From the NCBI GenBank assembly GCA_012838685.1, contig DUOU01000213.1, forward strand, positions 1 to 13,531: a stretch of DNA of 13,531 nucleotides. The letters are read 5' to 3'. Position 1 is the first letter of the stretch, and every line of letters starts with the position of its first letter. The translations under genes were made by a program, and so were the position numbers. The notes beneath the pieces are model-generated. The model ran no database searches. It had not been told where the DNA came from and saw nothing but the letters and a program-made list of their open reading frames with translations. This DNA comes from Bacteroidota bacterium (GTDB lineage: Bacteria > Bacteroidota > Bacteroidia > Bacteroidales > VadinHA17). Of this stretch, positions 1 to 7,616 are shown one piece after another.

Positions 1-1509
1 ATCGGAGAGCCGGGCACCCAGCTTACCCTTCGCACGTTCCACGTTGGTGGTACCGCATCGAACATCACAACCAATTCCAGGCTTGTGGCCAAATATTCAG
101 GTATTACAGAAATAGACGAATTGAGGATCATTCCTCGCCATGATCCTGAAAAAGGCGATTATGACGTTGTTGTTAGCCGACTCTCCGAACTTAGGATAGT
201 TGACAAGAACACGGGAATAACAGTTTCCACGAACAATATTCCCTATGGTTCGAAATTGTATATCAAGAATGGCCAGGAAATAGAGAAAGGAACCGTGATC
301 TGTGAATGGGATCCGTTTAATGCGGTGATTATTTCTGAAATAACGGGTAAGGTTGAACTTGATTCTCTGATTGATAGCGTCACTTTCAGGGAAGAATCCG
401 ATGAACAGACCGGGTTCAGGGAAAAAGTGATAATAGAGGGTAAAGACAAAACTAAAAACCCAACAGTAAGGATTGTTGGCAAAGATGGAACAGAAAAAAG
501 TTATAATCTTCCGGTAGGCGCCCACCTTGCCGCTGAAGCCGGACAAACCATTGAGGCGGGCGTAGTCTTGGCCAAGATACCCAGAGCTTTTGGAAAGGCT
601 GGCGATATAACCGGTGGTCTTCCAAGGGTTACCGAACTGTTTGAGGCAAGAAATCCGTCAAATCCGGCGGTTGTTTCGGAGATTGATGGCGAGGTTTCGT
701 TCGGAAAAATCAAAAGAGGTAACAAGGAGATTACCATTACATCAAAATCCGGCGAGATCAAGAAATATCTTGTTCCCCTCTCAAAACAAATTCTTGTTCA
801 CGAAAATGATTATGTCAGGGCGGGCGTGCCTTTATCCGATGGTGCCATAACACCGTCCGACATTCTTGCTATCAAGGGTCCTACAAAGGTTCAGGAATAC
901 ATTGTAAATGAGATCCAGGAGGTATATCGTCTGCAGGGTGTCAAGATAAATGACAAACACTTTGAAGTTATCGTTCGCCAGATGATGCGCAAGGTTGAGA
1001 TTGTAGATCCGGGCGACACAAAGTTCCTGGAGCGCCAGGCGGTCGACAAACTGGAGTTTATGGATGAAAATGACTGGATATACGATAAGAAAGTTGTCAC
1101 AGACCCGGGAGATAGCCCGACCCTTAAACCGGGAATGATAATTACAGCGCGCAAGTTAAGGGATGAAAATTCTTTGTTGCGCCGACGTGACCTTAAAGTT
1201 GTAGAAGCGAGAGATGCCATACCTGCCACCTCCAGCCAAATACTGCAGGGGATTACCAAGGCCGCGCTCCAGACAAACAGTTTCTTCTCCGCTGCCTCTT
1301 TCCAGGAGACTACAAAAGTACTCAATGAAGCGGCGATACTCGGCAAAGTCGACAGGCTTGAAGGTCTCAAGGAAAATGTTATCGTTGGGCATCTTCTTCC
1401 CGCCGGTACCGGCCAACGTGATTATAACAGCATTATAGTCGGCTCCCTTGAAGAGTATGAAAGTCTTGTCGGATCTGATAACGATGCTGAATTAGTTTCA
1501 GATAACTAG
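1..1509 (+). CDS. rpoC: RNA polymerase beta' subunit, C-terminal part (5' truncated by window edge)
   Basis: This is the last 502 codons of the beta' subunit of DNA-dependent RNA polymerase. The frame is open from base 1, and the first residues, IGEPGTQLTLRTFHVGG, are the conserved stretch next to the trigger loop, so the GTG at 85 is internal and not a start. Further family blocks follow in order: GGLPRVTELFEARNP (about 613-660), the NEIQEVYRLQGVKIND segment (about 907-950), and near the C-terminus LQTNSFFSAASFQETTKVL followed by LKENVIVGHLLPAGTG (about 1270-1410). Between the first two blocks lies a barrel-sandwich-like insertion, as in other bacterial beta' subunits. The gene ends with TAG. 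The next gene starts 20 bases later in the same direction, so the two are probably co-transcribed. The upstream two thirds lie outside the window. Confidence 0.98.
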   Translation: MGEPGTQLTLRTFHVGGTASNITTNSRLVAKYSGITEIDELRIIPRHDPEKGDYDVVVSRLSELRIVDKNTGITVSTNNIPYGSKLYIKNGQEIEKGTVICEWDPFNAVIISEITGKVELDSLIDSVTFREESDEQTGFREKVIIEGKDKTKNPTVRIVGKDGTEKSYNLPVGAHLAAEAGQTIEAGVVLAKIPRAFGKAGDITGGLPRVTELFEARNPSNPAVVSEIDGEVSFGKIKRGNKEITITSKSGEIKKYLVPLSKQILVHENDYVRAGVPLSDGAITPSDILAIKGPTKVQEYIVNEIQEVYRLQGVKINDKHFEVIVRQMMRKVEIVDPGDTKFLERQAVDKLEFMDENDWIYDKKVVTDPGDSPTLKPGMIITARKLRDENSLLRRRDLKVVEARDAIPATSSQILQGITKAALQTNSFFSAASFQETTKVLNEAAILGKVDRLEGLKENVIVGHLLPAGTGQRDYNSIIVGSLEEYESLVGSDNDAELVSDN

Positions 1510-1529
1510 TCAATCAAAATTTTTGTATT

Positions 1530-1847
1530 ATGTCTGATATAAAGGAAGGAAACCAGATCAATATCGAACTTACAGAGGAGATCGCTCAGGGTACATACTC
1601 CAATCTTGCCGTGATAACCCACTCCGCTGCGGAATTTGTTATGGACTTTGTACGTATAGTTCCCGGCATACCAAAGGCAAAAGTTAAGTCGAGAATAATT
1701 ATGACACCTGAACATGCTAAACGATTTGTTGCGGCGTTACAGGAAAACATCTCCAAATACGAAGCTGTTCATGGCAGGATCAGGGAGATGCAGGGACCGG
1801 CTCCTTCTATGCCTCCCACTTTTGGGGGACCAACCGCCCAGGCATAA
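1530..1847 (+). CDS. DUF3467 family protein
   Basis: A 105-residue cytoplasmic protein of the DUF3467 family, whose function is not established. It contains the family pattern of a short beta-rich domain: an AQGTYSNLAVITHS segment, then FVMDFVRIVPGIPKAKVKSRIIMTPEHAKRF, then a helical QENISKYEAVHG segment. The last 20 or so residues are rich in Pro, Gly and Met and look disordered. It starts with ATG 20 bases after the rpoC stop and is followed by a strong terminator, so it is the last gene of the rpoC transcript. Location downstream of rpoC is, to my knowledge, common for this family in Bacteroidota, which hints at a role linked to transcription or translation; that link is inference. Confidence 0.9.
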   Translation: MSDIKEGNQINIELTEEIAQGTYSNLAVITHSAAEFVMDFVRIVPGIPKAKVKSRIIMTPEHAKRFVAALQENISKYEAVHGRIREMQGPAPSMPPTFGGPTAQA

Positions 1848-1872
1848 TATATGATCCAACAAACATAAAAGT

Positions 1873-1907
1873 AAAGCCGTTAAATAACTCTTTTAACGGC
1901 TTTTTTT
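1873..1907 (+). terminator. Rho-independent terminator of the rpoC operon
   Basis: A perfect 12-bp stem is formed by AAAGCCGTTAAA (1873-1884) and TTTAACGGCTTT (1892-1903) with a 7-base loop, and it runs into an unbroken T tract ending at 1907. It lies 25 bases after the DUF3467 stop and would end the rpoC transcript. Confidence 0.92.
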
Positions 1908-1908
1908 G

Positions 1909-1937
1909 TTTGGCTCAACAATAAACTATTATTTTTG
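1909..1937 (+). promoter_or_regulatory. Bacteroidota-type promoter for the lipoprotein gene
   Basis: TTTG at 1909-1912 and TATTTTTG at 1930-1937 match the Bacteroidota sigma-ABfr consensus TTTG / TAnnTTTG with a 17-base spacer, slightly shorter than the usual 19 or so. The -33 element directly abuts the T tail of the preceding terminator. Transcription would begin near 1942, giving a leader of about 20-30 bases. Confidence 0.55.
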
Positions 1938-1961
1938 CATGTTAGCAATAAATAATTAATT

Positions 1962-2378
1962 TTGATAAAGTTGAAAATAATCCGTAAAATATTGGTCACG
2001 TTGGTGATGTTGTTGCCGTTACTGGCGGGAAATAGTTGTAAGGAAGACAAATGTGGTTGTTACAAAGGAGACGTTCAGGGTACAGACATTTTATTCGCTC
2101 TGAACACATCAGATATCCACTATACCGATAATGGGACATCCGCGAGTTTTATACAAGGATATAGTATTTATCATTTTTGTAACCCTACTGCTATGTATGA
2201 GACCTACAAGGAGATAGTGGATAATAATTATCCCCTGATAGAGCTTAGGGGCGATACATACTGGAACTGCAATTATGTTTTCCGTCGTTCCAGCAATTCA
2301 TATTATCAATATTACAATTACACAGTAGAGTATGATATCATGGTTACATCCATGATTCCGATACTTGATGGCAAATAG
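1962..2378 (+). CDS. Small putative lipoprotein of unknown function
   Basis: A hypothetical protein of up to 138 residues that I cannot assign to a family. The N-terminus has a basic stretch (KLKIIRK), a hydrophobic segment (residues 10-22) and a cysteine at 26 followed by KEDK. This is what a lipoprotein signal peptide with a charged residue cluster after the cysteine looks like, although the residues just before the cysteine (GNS) are a loose lipobox. Two more cysteines follow at 31 and 33. The C-terminal half is rich in Tyr and Asn (SSNSYYQYYNYTVEYD). No ATG is available: the start is TTG at 1962 or, equally plausibly, TTG at 1971, and an in-frame stop at 1953-1955 rules out a longer form. 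It is a single-gene unit between two terminators with its own promoter. Real coding is likely but not certain. Confidence 0.62.
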   Translation: MIKLKIIRKILVTLVMLLPLLAGNSCKEDKCGCYKGDVQGTDILFALNTSDIHYTDNGTSASFIQGYSIYHFCNPTAMYETYKEIVDNNYPLIELRGDTYWNCNYVFRRSSNSYYQYYNYTVEYDIMVTSMIPILDGK

Positions 2379-2382
2379 TTGC

Positions 2383-2409
2383 CGGTCAATCAGTGACCGT
2401 TCTTTTCTT
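2383..2409 (+). terminator. Rho-independent terminator after the lipoprotein gene
   Basis: CGGTCA (2383-2388) pairs perfectly with TGACCG (2394-2399) across a 5-base loop, and a T-rich run (TTCTTTTCTT) follows. The stem starts four bases after the lipoprotein stop codon and would isolate that gene from the operon beginning at 2421. Confidence 0.65.
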
Positions 2410-2420
2410 GAATTTTTAAG

Positions 2421-3206
2421 ATGCGACAGATGAATATCTCTTTTATCGGAGCGGGAAGGGTAGGTGATATTCTTTCAAGGGCCTTGTATTCAAAGGGCTA
2501 TAAAATTAATATTATAGTTTCGACTACTGAAACGAACGGGAGAAAATTGGCGGAAACTGTAAATGCCGAATGGTCTGCCTCCTATGAATTTTCATCGATA
2601 GATGATCTGATAATTGTCGCCGTAAGCGACAGATCGCTGCAAAAAGTTTTATCCGAAATCAATTGTTCACCCGATACAATGGTTGTCCATACCGCGGGCA
2701 GTTTTGGACTTGAAGTTTTTGAGAACAGCTCTATTTCCCGTAAAGGGGTGTTTTATCCTCTTCAAACATTCTCCAAGGACAGGAAAATTGGTTTTGATGG
2801 CCTGCCTTTCTTGCTGGAGGCCTCCGGTGAGGAGGGTTATTCTTTAATGGAGGAGATTGTAAAAAAACTTGGATCTGTTTCATATCGTATCGATACCGAA
2901 AGCAGGAAATTATACCATCTTGCCGCGGTATTTGCATGTAATTTCACCAATTATATGCTTACTTCCGGGAAAAGAATAACAGACCTTTACCATTTACCGT
3001 TTGATCTGTTGAAGCCTTTGGTTGAAGAGACGGTCAACAAGGCATTTGAAATGGGTCCCGAAAATTCACAAACAGGCCCGGGAATAAGAAATGATATAAA
3101 CACTTTGAATAAGCACAGGGAATTATTATCTTTTGACCCTGAATTGGAAAAGTTGTACAACATGGTCACAGGGTCCATTTTCGGATATTATAACAACGAT
3201 AAATAA
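2421..3206 (+). CDS. Rossmann-fold / DUF2520 domain protein (predicted NAD(P)-binding)
   Basis: A 261-residue cytoplasmic protein with two domains. Residues 5-100 form a Rossmann-like nucleotide-binding fold with the glycine loop FIGAGRVG (residues 8-15) and the strand-end segments IIVAVSD and VVHTAGS. Residues about 125-255 are the DUF2520 helical domain, preceded by the family's FYPLQTFSK segment (111-119) and containing YHLAAVFACNFTNYML (165-180). The layout resembles ketopantoate-reductase and pyrroline-carboxylate-reductase type enzymes, so an NAD(P)-dependent reductase role is a reasonable guess, but the substrate is unknown. ATG at 2421 is used here; the ATG three codons on (2430) would also fit. 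Its stop overlaps the start of the next gene (TAATG), which implies translational coupling. It is the first gene of a run that ends at the Maf gene or at the peptidase. Confidence 0.9.
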   Translation: MRQMNISFIGAGRVGDILSRALYSKGYKINIIVSTTETNGRKLAETVNAEWSASYEFSSIDDLIIVAVSDRSLQKVLSEINCSPDTMVVHTAGSFGLEVFENSSISRKGVFYPLQTFSKDRKIGFDGLPFLLEASGEEGYSLMEEIVKKLGSVSYRIDTESRKLYHLAAVFACNFTNYMLTSGKRITDLYHLPFDLLKPLVEETVNKAFEMGPENSQTGPGIRNDINTLNKHRELLSFDPELEKLYNMVTGSIFGYYNNDK

Positions 3207-3727
3207 TGGCCAACATTAAAAAGAAACTTGAAAACGTTAAGGCGTTTATATTTGATATTGACGGAGTTCTCTCTTTGCTTACCATAAATCTCGATCATGA
3301 TGGAGTACCCCGGCGCACGGTTAATTTGCGCGATGGATATGCTCTACAGCTCGCCGTAAAAAAAGGTTATCACATTGGAATAATTTCGGGAAGCAATTCA
3401 CAGGATTATTTGCCCCGCTTGGCCGGACTCGGAATAACCGATGTCTTTTTGAACAGCAGGTTAAAACTGGAACAGTACCGCATATTCAAGGAAAAATATA
3501 ATCTCAATGATAGTGAGATACTGTATATGGGTGATGATATTCCGGATTATGATGTAATGAAGAGAGTTGGAGTGCCCGTTTGTCCCTCTGACGCGTCAAG
3601 TGAAATACGCCAGTTGGCCATCTATATTTCAGATAAAAAGGGGGGCGAGGGTTGTGTAAGGGATGTAATTGAACAGACCCTTAGGTTACACGATAATTGG
3701 TTGAATTCAGATGCCTTCGTTTGGTAA
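3206..3727 (+). CDS. KdsC-like HAD-superfamily phosphatase
   Basis: A 173-residue enzyme of the C0-type (capless) HAD phosphatases related to KdsC, which removes phosphate from KDO-8-phosphate in lipopolysaccharide synthesis. Visible catalytic motifs are FDIDGV with nucleophile D17 and acid/base D19, IISGS with S61, a lysine around K87, and GDDIPD with D110, D111 and D114. The C-terminal KGGEGCVRDVIE (145-156) is the KdsC-type tail that closes over the active site of a neighbouring subunit. A DG triplet is usual after the first motif of true KdsC (DGVLTDG), but here it reads DGVLSLL, so substrate identity with KDO-8-P is uncertain. The start overlaps the previous stop by 1 base and the 3' end overlaps the next gene by 17 bases. 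Confidence 0.88.
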   Translation: MANIKKKLENVKAFIFDIDGVLSLLTINLDHDGVPRRTVNLRDGYALQLAVKKGYHIGIISGSNSQDYLPRLAGLGITDVFLNSRLKLEQYRIFKEKYNLNDSEILYMGDDIPDYDVMKRVGVPVCPSDASSEIRQLAIYISDKKGGEGCVRDVIEQTLRLHDNWLNSDAFVW

Positions 3728-4709
3728 AGTTGGGAGTTTTTTCCGTCTGATAAGATGGAAAAATTTATTGATCATCGCCATAACGATGGTATTGATGCGT
3801 TATGCCATTATTGATACGTTGATTGGCAACATAAAAGTTTCATTGCACGGACAGGGCAACAATATTCCATTGAGCCTCCAGTTTCCCCTATTCGATTTTA
3901 TTGTTCTTGTGTTTTCCACGATATGCATCGCCGCGGGTGGTTATATTATAAATGACTACTTTGATATCAAAACGGACCTGATCAATAAAGGAAAAGTAAT
4001 CGTTGGCACTTCAATGTCCCGGCAAAGGGCTATGATGTGGCACAATATTTTTAATGTTCTTGGTGTGGCCGGGGGGTTCTATGTGTCAGCCCGATCCGGG
4101 TATGTTTGGTTTGGCGTCATCTTTTTGTTGATATCCGGCCTGCTCTATTTTTATTCGGCAAGTTATAAACGACAATTTTTGATTGGTAATCTTGTTGTGG
4201 CTTTTTTGACGGCCATGGTACCCATGCTGGTTGTTATATATGAATGGCCTCCACTTTATACTTTCTGTTCGATTCATGCGGTATCTGTGCCCGATTTTAG
4301 TTTTCTATTCTATTGGGTGGGAGGGTTCTCGCTTTTCGCTTTCCTTACCAATCTTATCAGGGAAATTGTGAAAGATATCGAGGACTTTGAAGGAGATGTT
4401 GCTTACGGCCGAAATACCCTACCGATTGTACTGGGAGTTAAAAGTTCCAAAGTTGTTGTCTCCGCTCTTGCCGCGGTAACAATTGTTCTGTTGTATTTGG
4501 TTTGGTTTTCGTTTGTCAGGGATTGGGTCACATTGGTTTATCTATCGCTTACAGTTGCGGGGCCTTTAGCCTTTCTCGCTATTTTTATACATAAGAGCAA
4601 TGAGAAAAGACATTTCCGTTTTGCCGGAGGATTTATGAAGGCAATCATGCTGGCCGGACTTCTCTATTCCGTGGTTGTAAATATTATTATTAAATGGAAC
4701 CTGTTTTGA
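3711..4709 (+). CDS. UbiA-family prenyltransferase (polytopic membrane protein)
   Basis: A 332-residue inner-membrane protein with about eight or nine hydrophobic segments. Both Mg-diphosphate binding motifs of the UbiA family are present: NDYFDIKTD (N81, D82, D85, D89) and KDIEDFEGD (D222, D225, D229). An N-terminal RWKN (15-18) stands where the family has its RPxN motif. Such enzymes transfer an isoprenoid chain to an aromatic ring or a polar lipid. Bacteroidota homologues are often labelled geranylgeranylglycerol-phosphate geranylgeranyltransferase, but menaquinone-type substrates cannot be excluded from sequence. ATG 3711 lies inside the end of the HAD gene, and the 3' end overlaps maf by 16 bases; nested ends on both sides support translational coupling. 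Confidence 0.9.
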   Translation: MPSFGKVGSFFRLIRWKNLLIIAITMVLMRYAIIDTLIGNIKVSLHGQGNNIPLSLQFPLFDFIVLVFSTICIAAGGYIINDYFDIKTDLINKGKVIVGTSMSRQRAMMWHNIFNVLGVAGGFYVSARSGYVWFGVIFLLISGLLYFYSASYKRQFLIGNLVVAFLTAMVPMLVVIYEWPPLYTFCSIHAVSVPDFSFLFYWVGGFSLFAFLTNLIREIVKDIEDFEGDVAYGRNTLPIVLGVKSSKVVVSALAAVTIVLLYLVWFSFVRDWVTLVYLSLTVAGPLAFLAIFIHKSNEKRHFRFAGGFMKAIMLAGLLYSVVVNIIIKWNLF

Positions 4710-5302
4710 CAGCCATTGACATAGAAAAAATTAAAAAGCCCAGAATAATTCTGGGGTCCGGTTCGATCAGGCGCAGGGAATTGCTTGAAAGTATTGGTTT
4801 AAAAGTTGAGGTACAGGTAAAAGATATCGATGAAGATTTTCCCGATAACCTTACAGGTCCCGATATAGCCATGTTTCTTTCAACTTCAAAAATAAACCGG
4901 TTTAAACCGTTGAAAGAGGAGAATACCGTTGTCTTAACCGCCGATACAATAGTTATCTGCGATGGAAAGGTGTTGGGAAAACCAGCCGACAGGGAAGAGG
5001 CGATATCTATGATCAGGATGTTGTCCGGTAAAACACATCAGGTGATAACCGCGCTCAGTTTACTTACACTGCGCCAGGAAAAATCTTTTTTTGAGACAAC
5101 ATGGGTTACATTTGAAAACCTCTCGGAAAATCTTATAGAATATTATGTGGATAGGTACCGACCATTTGATAAGGCCGGTGGATATGGAATACAGGAGTTT
5201 ATCGGGATAGCTGGCTGTTCGCGGATTGAGGGATCATACCTTAATGTAGTTGGTCTGCCGGTAAGTCGTTTTCTTAAAGAGTTGATAAGCATAATATCTT
5301 GA
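4694..5302 (+). CDS. maf: Maf-family nucleotide pyrophosphatase (dTTP/UTP type)
   Basis: A 202-residue Maf/Ham1-fold house-cleaning enzyme that hydrolyses non-canonical or excess nucleoside triphosphates to monophosphate and pyrophosphate. Visible family signatures are ILGSGSIRRRELL (19-31, phosphate-binding arginines 26-28 and E29), LTADT with D84, LGKP with K96, DKAGGYGIQ (159-167, including D159 and K160) and GSYLNVVGLP (180-189). The DKAGxYGIQ form matches the YhdE-type dTTP/UTP pyrophosphatases, not the YceF type. The first 15 residues extend slightly beyond most homologues, but ATG 4694 is the only good start and sits 16 bases inside the UbiA gene. The peptidase gene begins 37 bases later. 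Confidence 0.92.
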   Translation: MEPVLTAIDIEKIKKPRIILGSGSIRRRELLESIGLKVEVQVKDIDEDFPDNLTGPDIAMFLSTSKINRFKPLKEENTVVLTADTIVICDGKVLGKPADREEAISMIRMLSGKTHQVITALSLLTLRQEKSFFETTWVTFENLSENLIEYYVDRYRPFDKAGGYGIQEFIGIAGCSRIEGSYLNVVGLPVSRFLKELISIIS

Positions 5303-5339
5303 TTGGCACATAGTAATTCTCTTATAAAATAACCAACAT

Positions 5340-7499
5340 ATGAAACGATTTTTAGTTTTACTGTTTATTGTCCTTTTGTCGCTTCCTTCAAAGGCCGATG
5401 AGGGAATGTGGATTCCCCTGTTATTGGATAAATTCAATATAAAGACAATGCAGGAGATGGGGTTCAAACTTTCCGCTGAGGATGTTTACAGCGTAAACCA
5501 GGCCTGTATGAAAGACGCGGTACTCTCATTCGGAGGAGGATGTACCGGAGAGATGATTTCCGCCCAGGGATTGCTGATCACGAACCACCATTGCGGATAT
5601 GGTCAGATACAGTCACATTCATCGCTTGAAAACGATTATCTGACGGACGGATTCTGGGCCATGTCAAAAAAAGAGGAGTTACCTTGTCCGGGGCTGTTCG
5701 TAACCTATCTAAAAAGGATGGAAGATGTTTCGGATCTGGTTTTGGAGGGGGTGACAGATGCGATGGGTGATGAAGAACGATCCAGCCTGGTATCCAAAAA
5801 TTCCGCCAAGATCATAGCCGCGGCTATAGAAAACACACATTATACGGCCAATGTGGTTCCCTTCTATATGGGAAACCAATATTTCCTGTTTGTATATGAG
5901 AGGTATAATGATGTCAGGCTTGTTGGCGCGCCCCCGTCGGCTATCGGGAAGTTTGGGGGAGAGACGGATAATTGGATTTGGCCCCGACATACCGGTGACT
6001 TCGCCCTGTTCCGCGTGTACGCCGGCAAGGACAATAAACCGGCCAGCTATTCCCCTGATAACGTGCCTTATGAACCTTTATATTATTTTCCTATATCCGC
6101 GAAAGGAATTGAGGAAGGCGATTTTACCATGGTGTTCGGTTATCCCGGGTCGACCAATGAATATGTTCCTTCTTACCATATCGATATGATCAAAAATCAT
6201 GTCAATCCCAAATTAATTGGGATCAGGGGGGCGAAAATTGAGATTATGGAGGCAGCTATGGCCGAAGATCCGTTGGTCAGAATCCAGTATTCAACAAAGA
6301 AATCCAATGTGGCCAACTCCTGGAAAAGATGGATTGGCGAGACACAGGGCCTGGAAAAGATGAACACCATCGGCAAAAAAGAGGAATTTGAGGCCGATCT
6401 TACGAAATGGATCGAAGAAGATAATGGCAGAAAAGAGAGATATGGTCATATTCTTCCGGAATACAAGCGGTTATACGATGAGTGGAAAGAGTATTACCTG
6501 GCATATAATTACACAAACGATGTTTTTTTCAGTAATGGGGCGGAAGCTGTGGGTTATGCCAGGAACATAGAGCCCCTCGCGAGACTGATTGAAGAGGGAG
6601 GCACTGAAAATGAGGTTGCCGAAATGAAAGAACGTTTGATATCGGGCGCGGAAAGATTCTTCAAGAATTATGATGTAGAGGTTGATAAAAAGTTGTTTGT
6701 CGCCGTATTTTCGTTGTACTCCAAAGATATAGACCCATCATGGCAGCCTCCTGAATTCATTGATTTCATGAAATCATGTAAAGGAGATCCATCGTCGCTG
6801 GTCGACAAATTGTATTCCACGTCAATTTTTACGGATGAAGGGAGATATCTGGAGTTTGTTGAGAATCTAGACAAAAAGAGGCTGAAGAGACTTTACAAAG
6901 ATCCCTTTTATAAACTTTCGGTTGGCGTTAACAACTTTCTTTCCAATGAGGTAATTGTAGGTTATAGAAGGATACAGAGTTCAATTCAGAGTCTTAACAG
7001 GCATTATATGAAAGCACAGCTGGAATTCCAGCAAGATAAACTGTTCTATCCCGATGCCAACTCCACTTTGAGAGTCGCTTTTGGAACAGTAAAAGGGTAT
7101 GAATCGGAGGATGGCATATATTTCCGCCATTATTCAACATTAAAAGGGATAATGGAGAAGGATAATCCGGATATCTATGATTATGATGTACCCGATAAGT
7201 TGAGAGAACTTTATGAGTTGAAAGATTATGGGAATTATCTGCAGGATGGGGAGGTTCCGGTCTGTTTCATCGCCACTAACCACACAACAGGAGGGAATTC
7301 CGGCAGTCCCGTTATCAACGCCGAAGGCCATCTTATAGGCATCAATTTTGACAGGGCATGGGAAGGGGTGGCAAGTGATATGGCGTTCAATCCGGCACAA
7401 AGCAGGAATATCAGCCTGGATATAAGGTTCGCGCTCTTTATCATCGACAAATTCGCCGGAGCAGGTTACCTTTTGGATGAGATGACCATTGTAGATTAA
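5340..7499 (+). CDS. S46-family dipeptidyl-peptidase, DPP11 type
   Basis: A 719-residue periplasmic serine exopeptidase that removes dipeptides from peptide N-termini, used in peptide-based nutrition. A Sec signal peptide is clear: MKRFLVLLFIVLLSLPSKA with probable cleavage after A19. The chymotrypsin-like triad is visible as TNHHCGYGQ (H84), RHTGDF (D220) and GGNSGSP (S654). Full length is about that of known S46 enzymes. In Porphyromonas gingivalis the residue 18 positions after the catalytic Ser is Arg673 in DPP11 (Asp/Glu-specific) and Gly in DPP7; here the same offset gives R672 in INFDRAWEG, which predicts acidic P1 specificity. It lies 37 bases after maf in the same direction, and I see no convincing promoter between them, so it may share the transcript. 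It is convergent with the CNNM gene. Confidence 0.95.
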   Translation: MKRFLVLLFIVLLSLPSKADEGMWIPLLLDKFNIKTMQEMGFKLSAEDVYSVNQACMKDAVLSFGGGCTGEMISAQGLLITNHHCGYGQIQSHSSLENDYLTDGFWAMSKKEELPCPGLFVTYLKRMEDVSDLVLEGVTDAMGDEERSSLVSKNSAKIIAAAIENTHYTANVVPFYMGNQYFLFVYERYNDVRLVGAPPSAIGKFGGETDNWIWPRHTGDFALFRVYAGKDNKPASYSPDNVPYEPLYYFPISAKGIEEGDFTMVFGYPGSTNEYVPSYHIDMIKNHVNPKLIGIRGAKIEIMEAAMAEDPLVRIQYSTKKSNVANSWKRWIGETQGLEKMNTIGKKEEFEADLTKWIEEDNGRKERYGHILPEYKRLYDEWKEYYLAYNYTNDVFFSNGAEAVGYARNIEPLARLIEEGGTENEVAEMKERLISGAERFFKNYDVEVDKKLFVAVFSLYSKDIDPSWQPPEFIDFMKSCKGDPSSLVDKLYSTSIFTDEGRYLEFVENLDKKRLKRLYKDPFYKLSVGVNNFLSNEVIVGYRRIQSSIQSLNRHYMKAQLEFQQDKLFYPDANSTLRVAFGTVKGYESEDGIYFRHYSTLKGIMEKDNPDIYDYDVPDKLRELYELKDYGNYLQDGEVPVCFIATNHTTGGNSGSPVINAEGHLIGINFDRAWEGVASDMAFNPAQSRNISLDIRFALFIIDKFAGAGYLLDEMTIVD

Positions 7500-7616
7500 A
7501 TGTTGTACAAAAAATTATAAAACGAAGAAGGATTTTTCCCTTATGGTTGTTGCCATGTTGAATTGATAGAAAAAATCTCTAAGAGAGGCAGAAGCAGTTG
7601 TTTTGTCAAATTTAGG

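Noticed and set aside
85..1509. GTG at 85 as the start of a 474-residue protein
   Set aside because: The frame is open to base 1 and the upstream codons encode conserved RpoC residues, so this is the interior of a truncated gene.
7500..7616. Possible bidirectional terminator between the convergent peptidase and CNNM genes
   Set aside because: Only a 4-bp stem (CTCT/AGAG near 7577-7587) beside an A/T run could be found, which is too weak to call.
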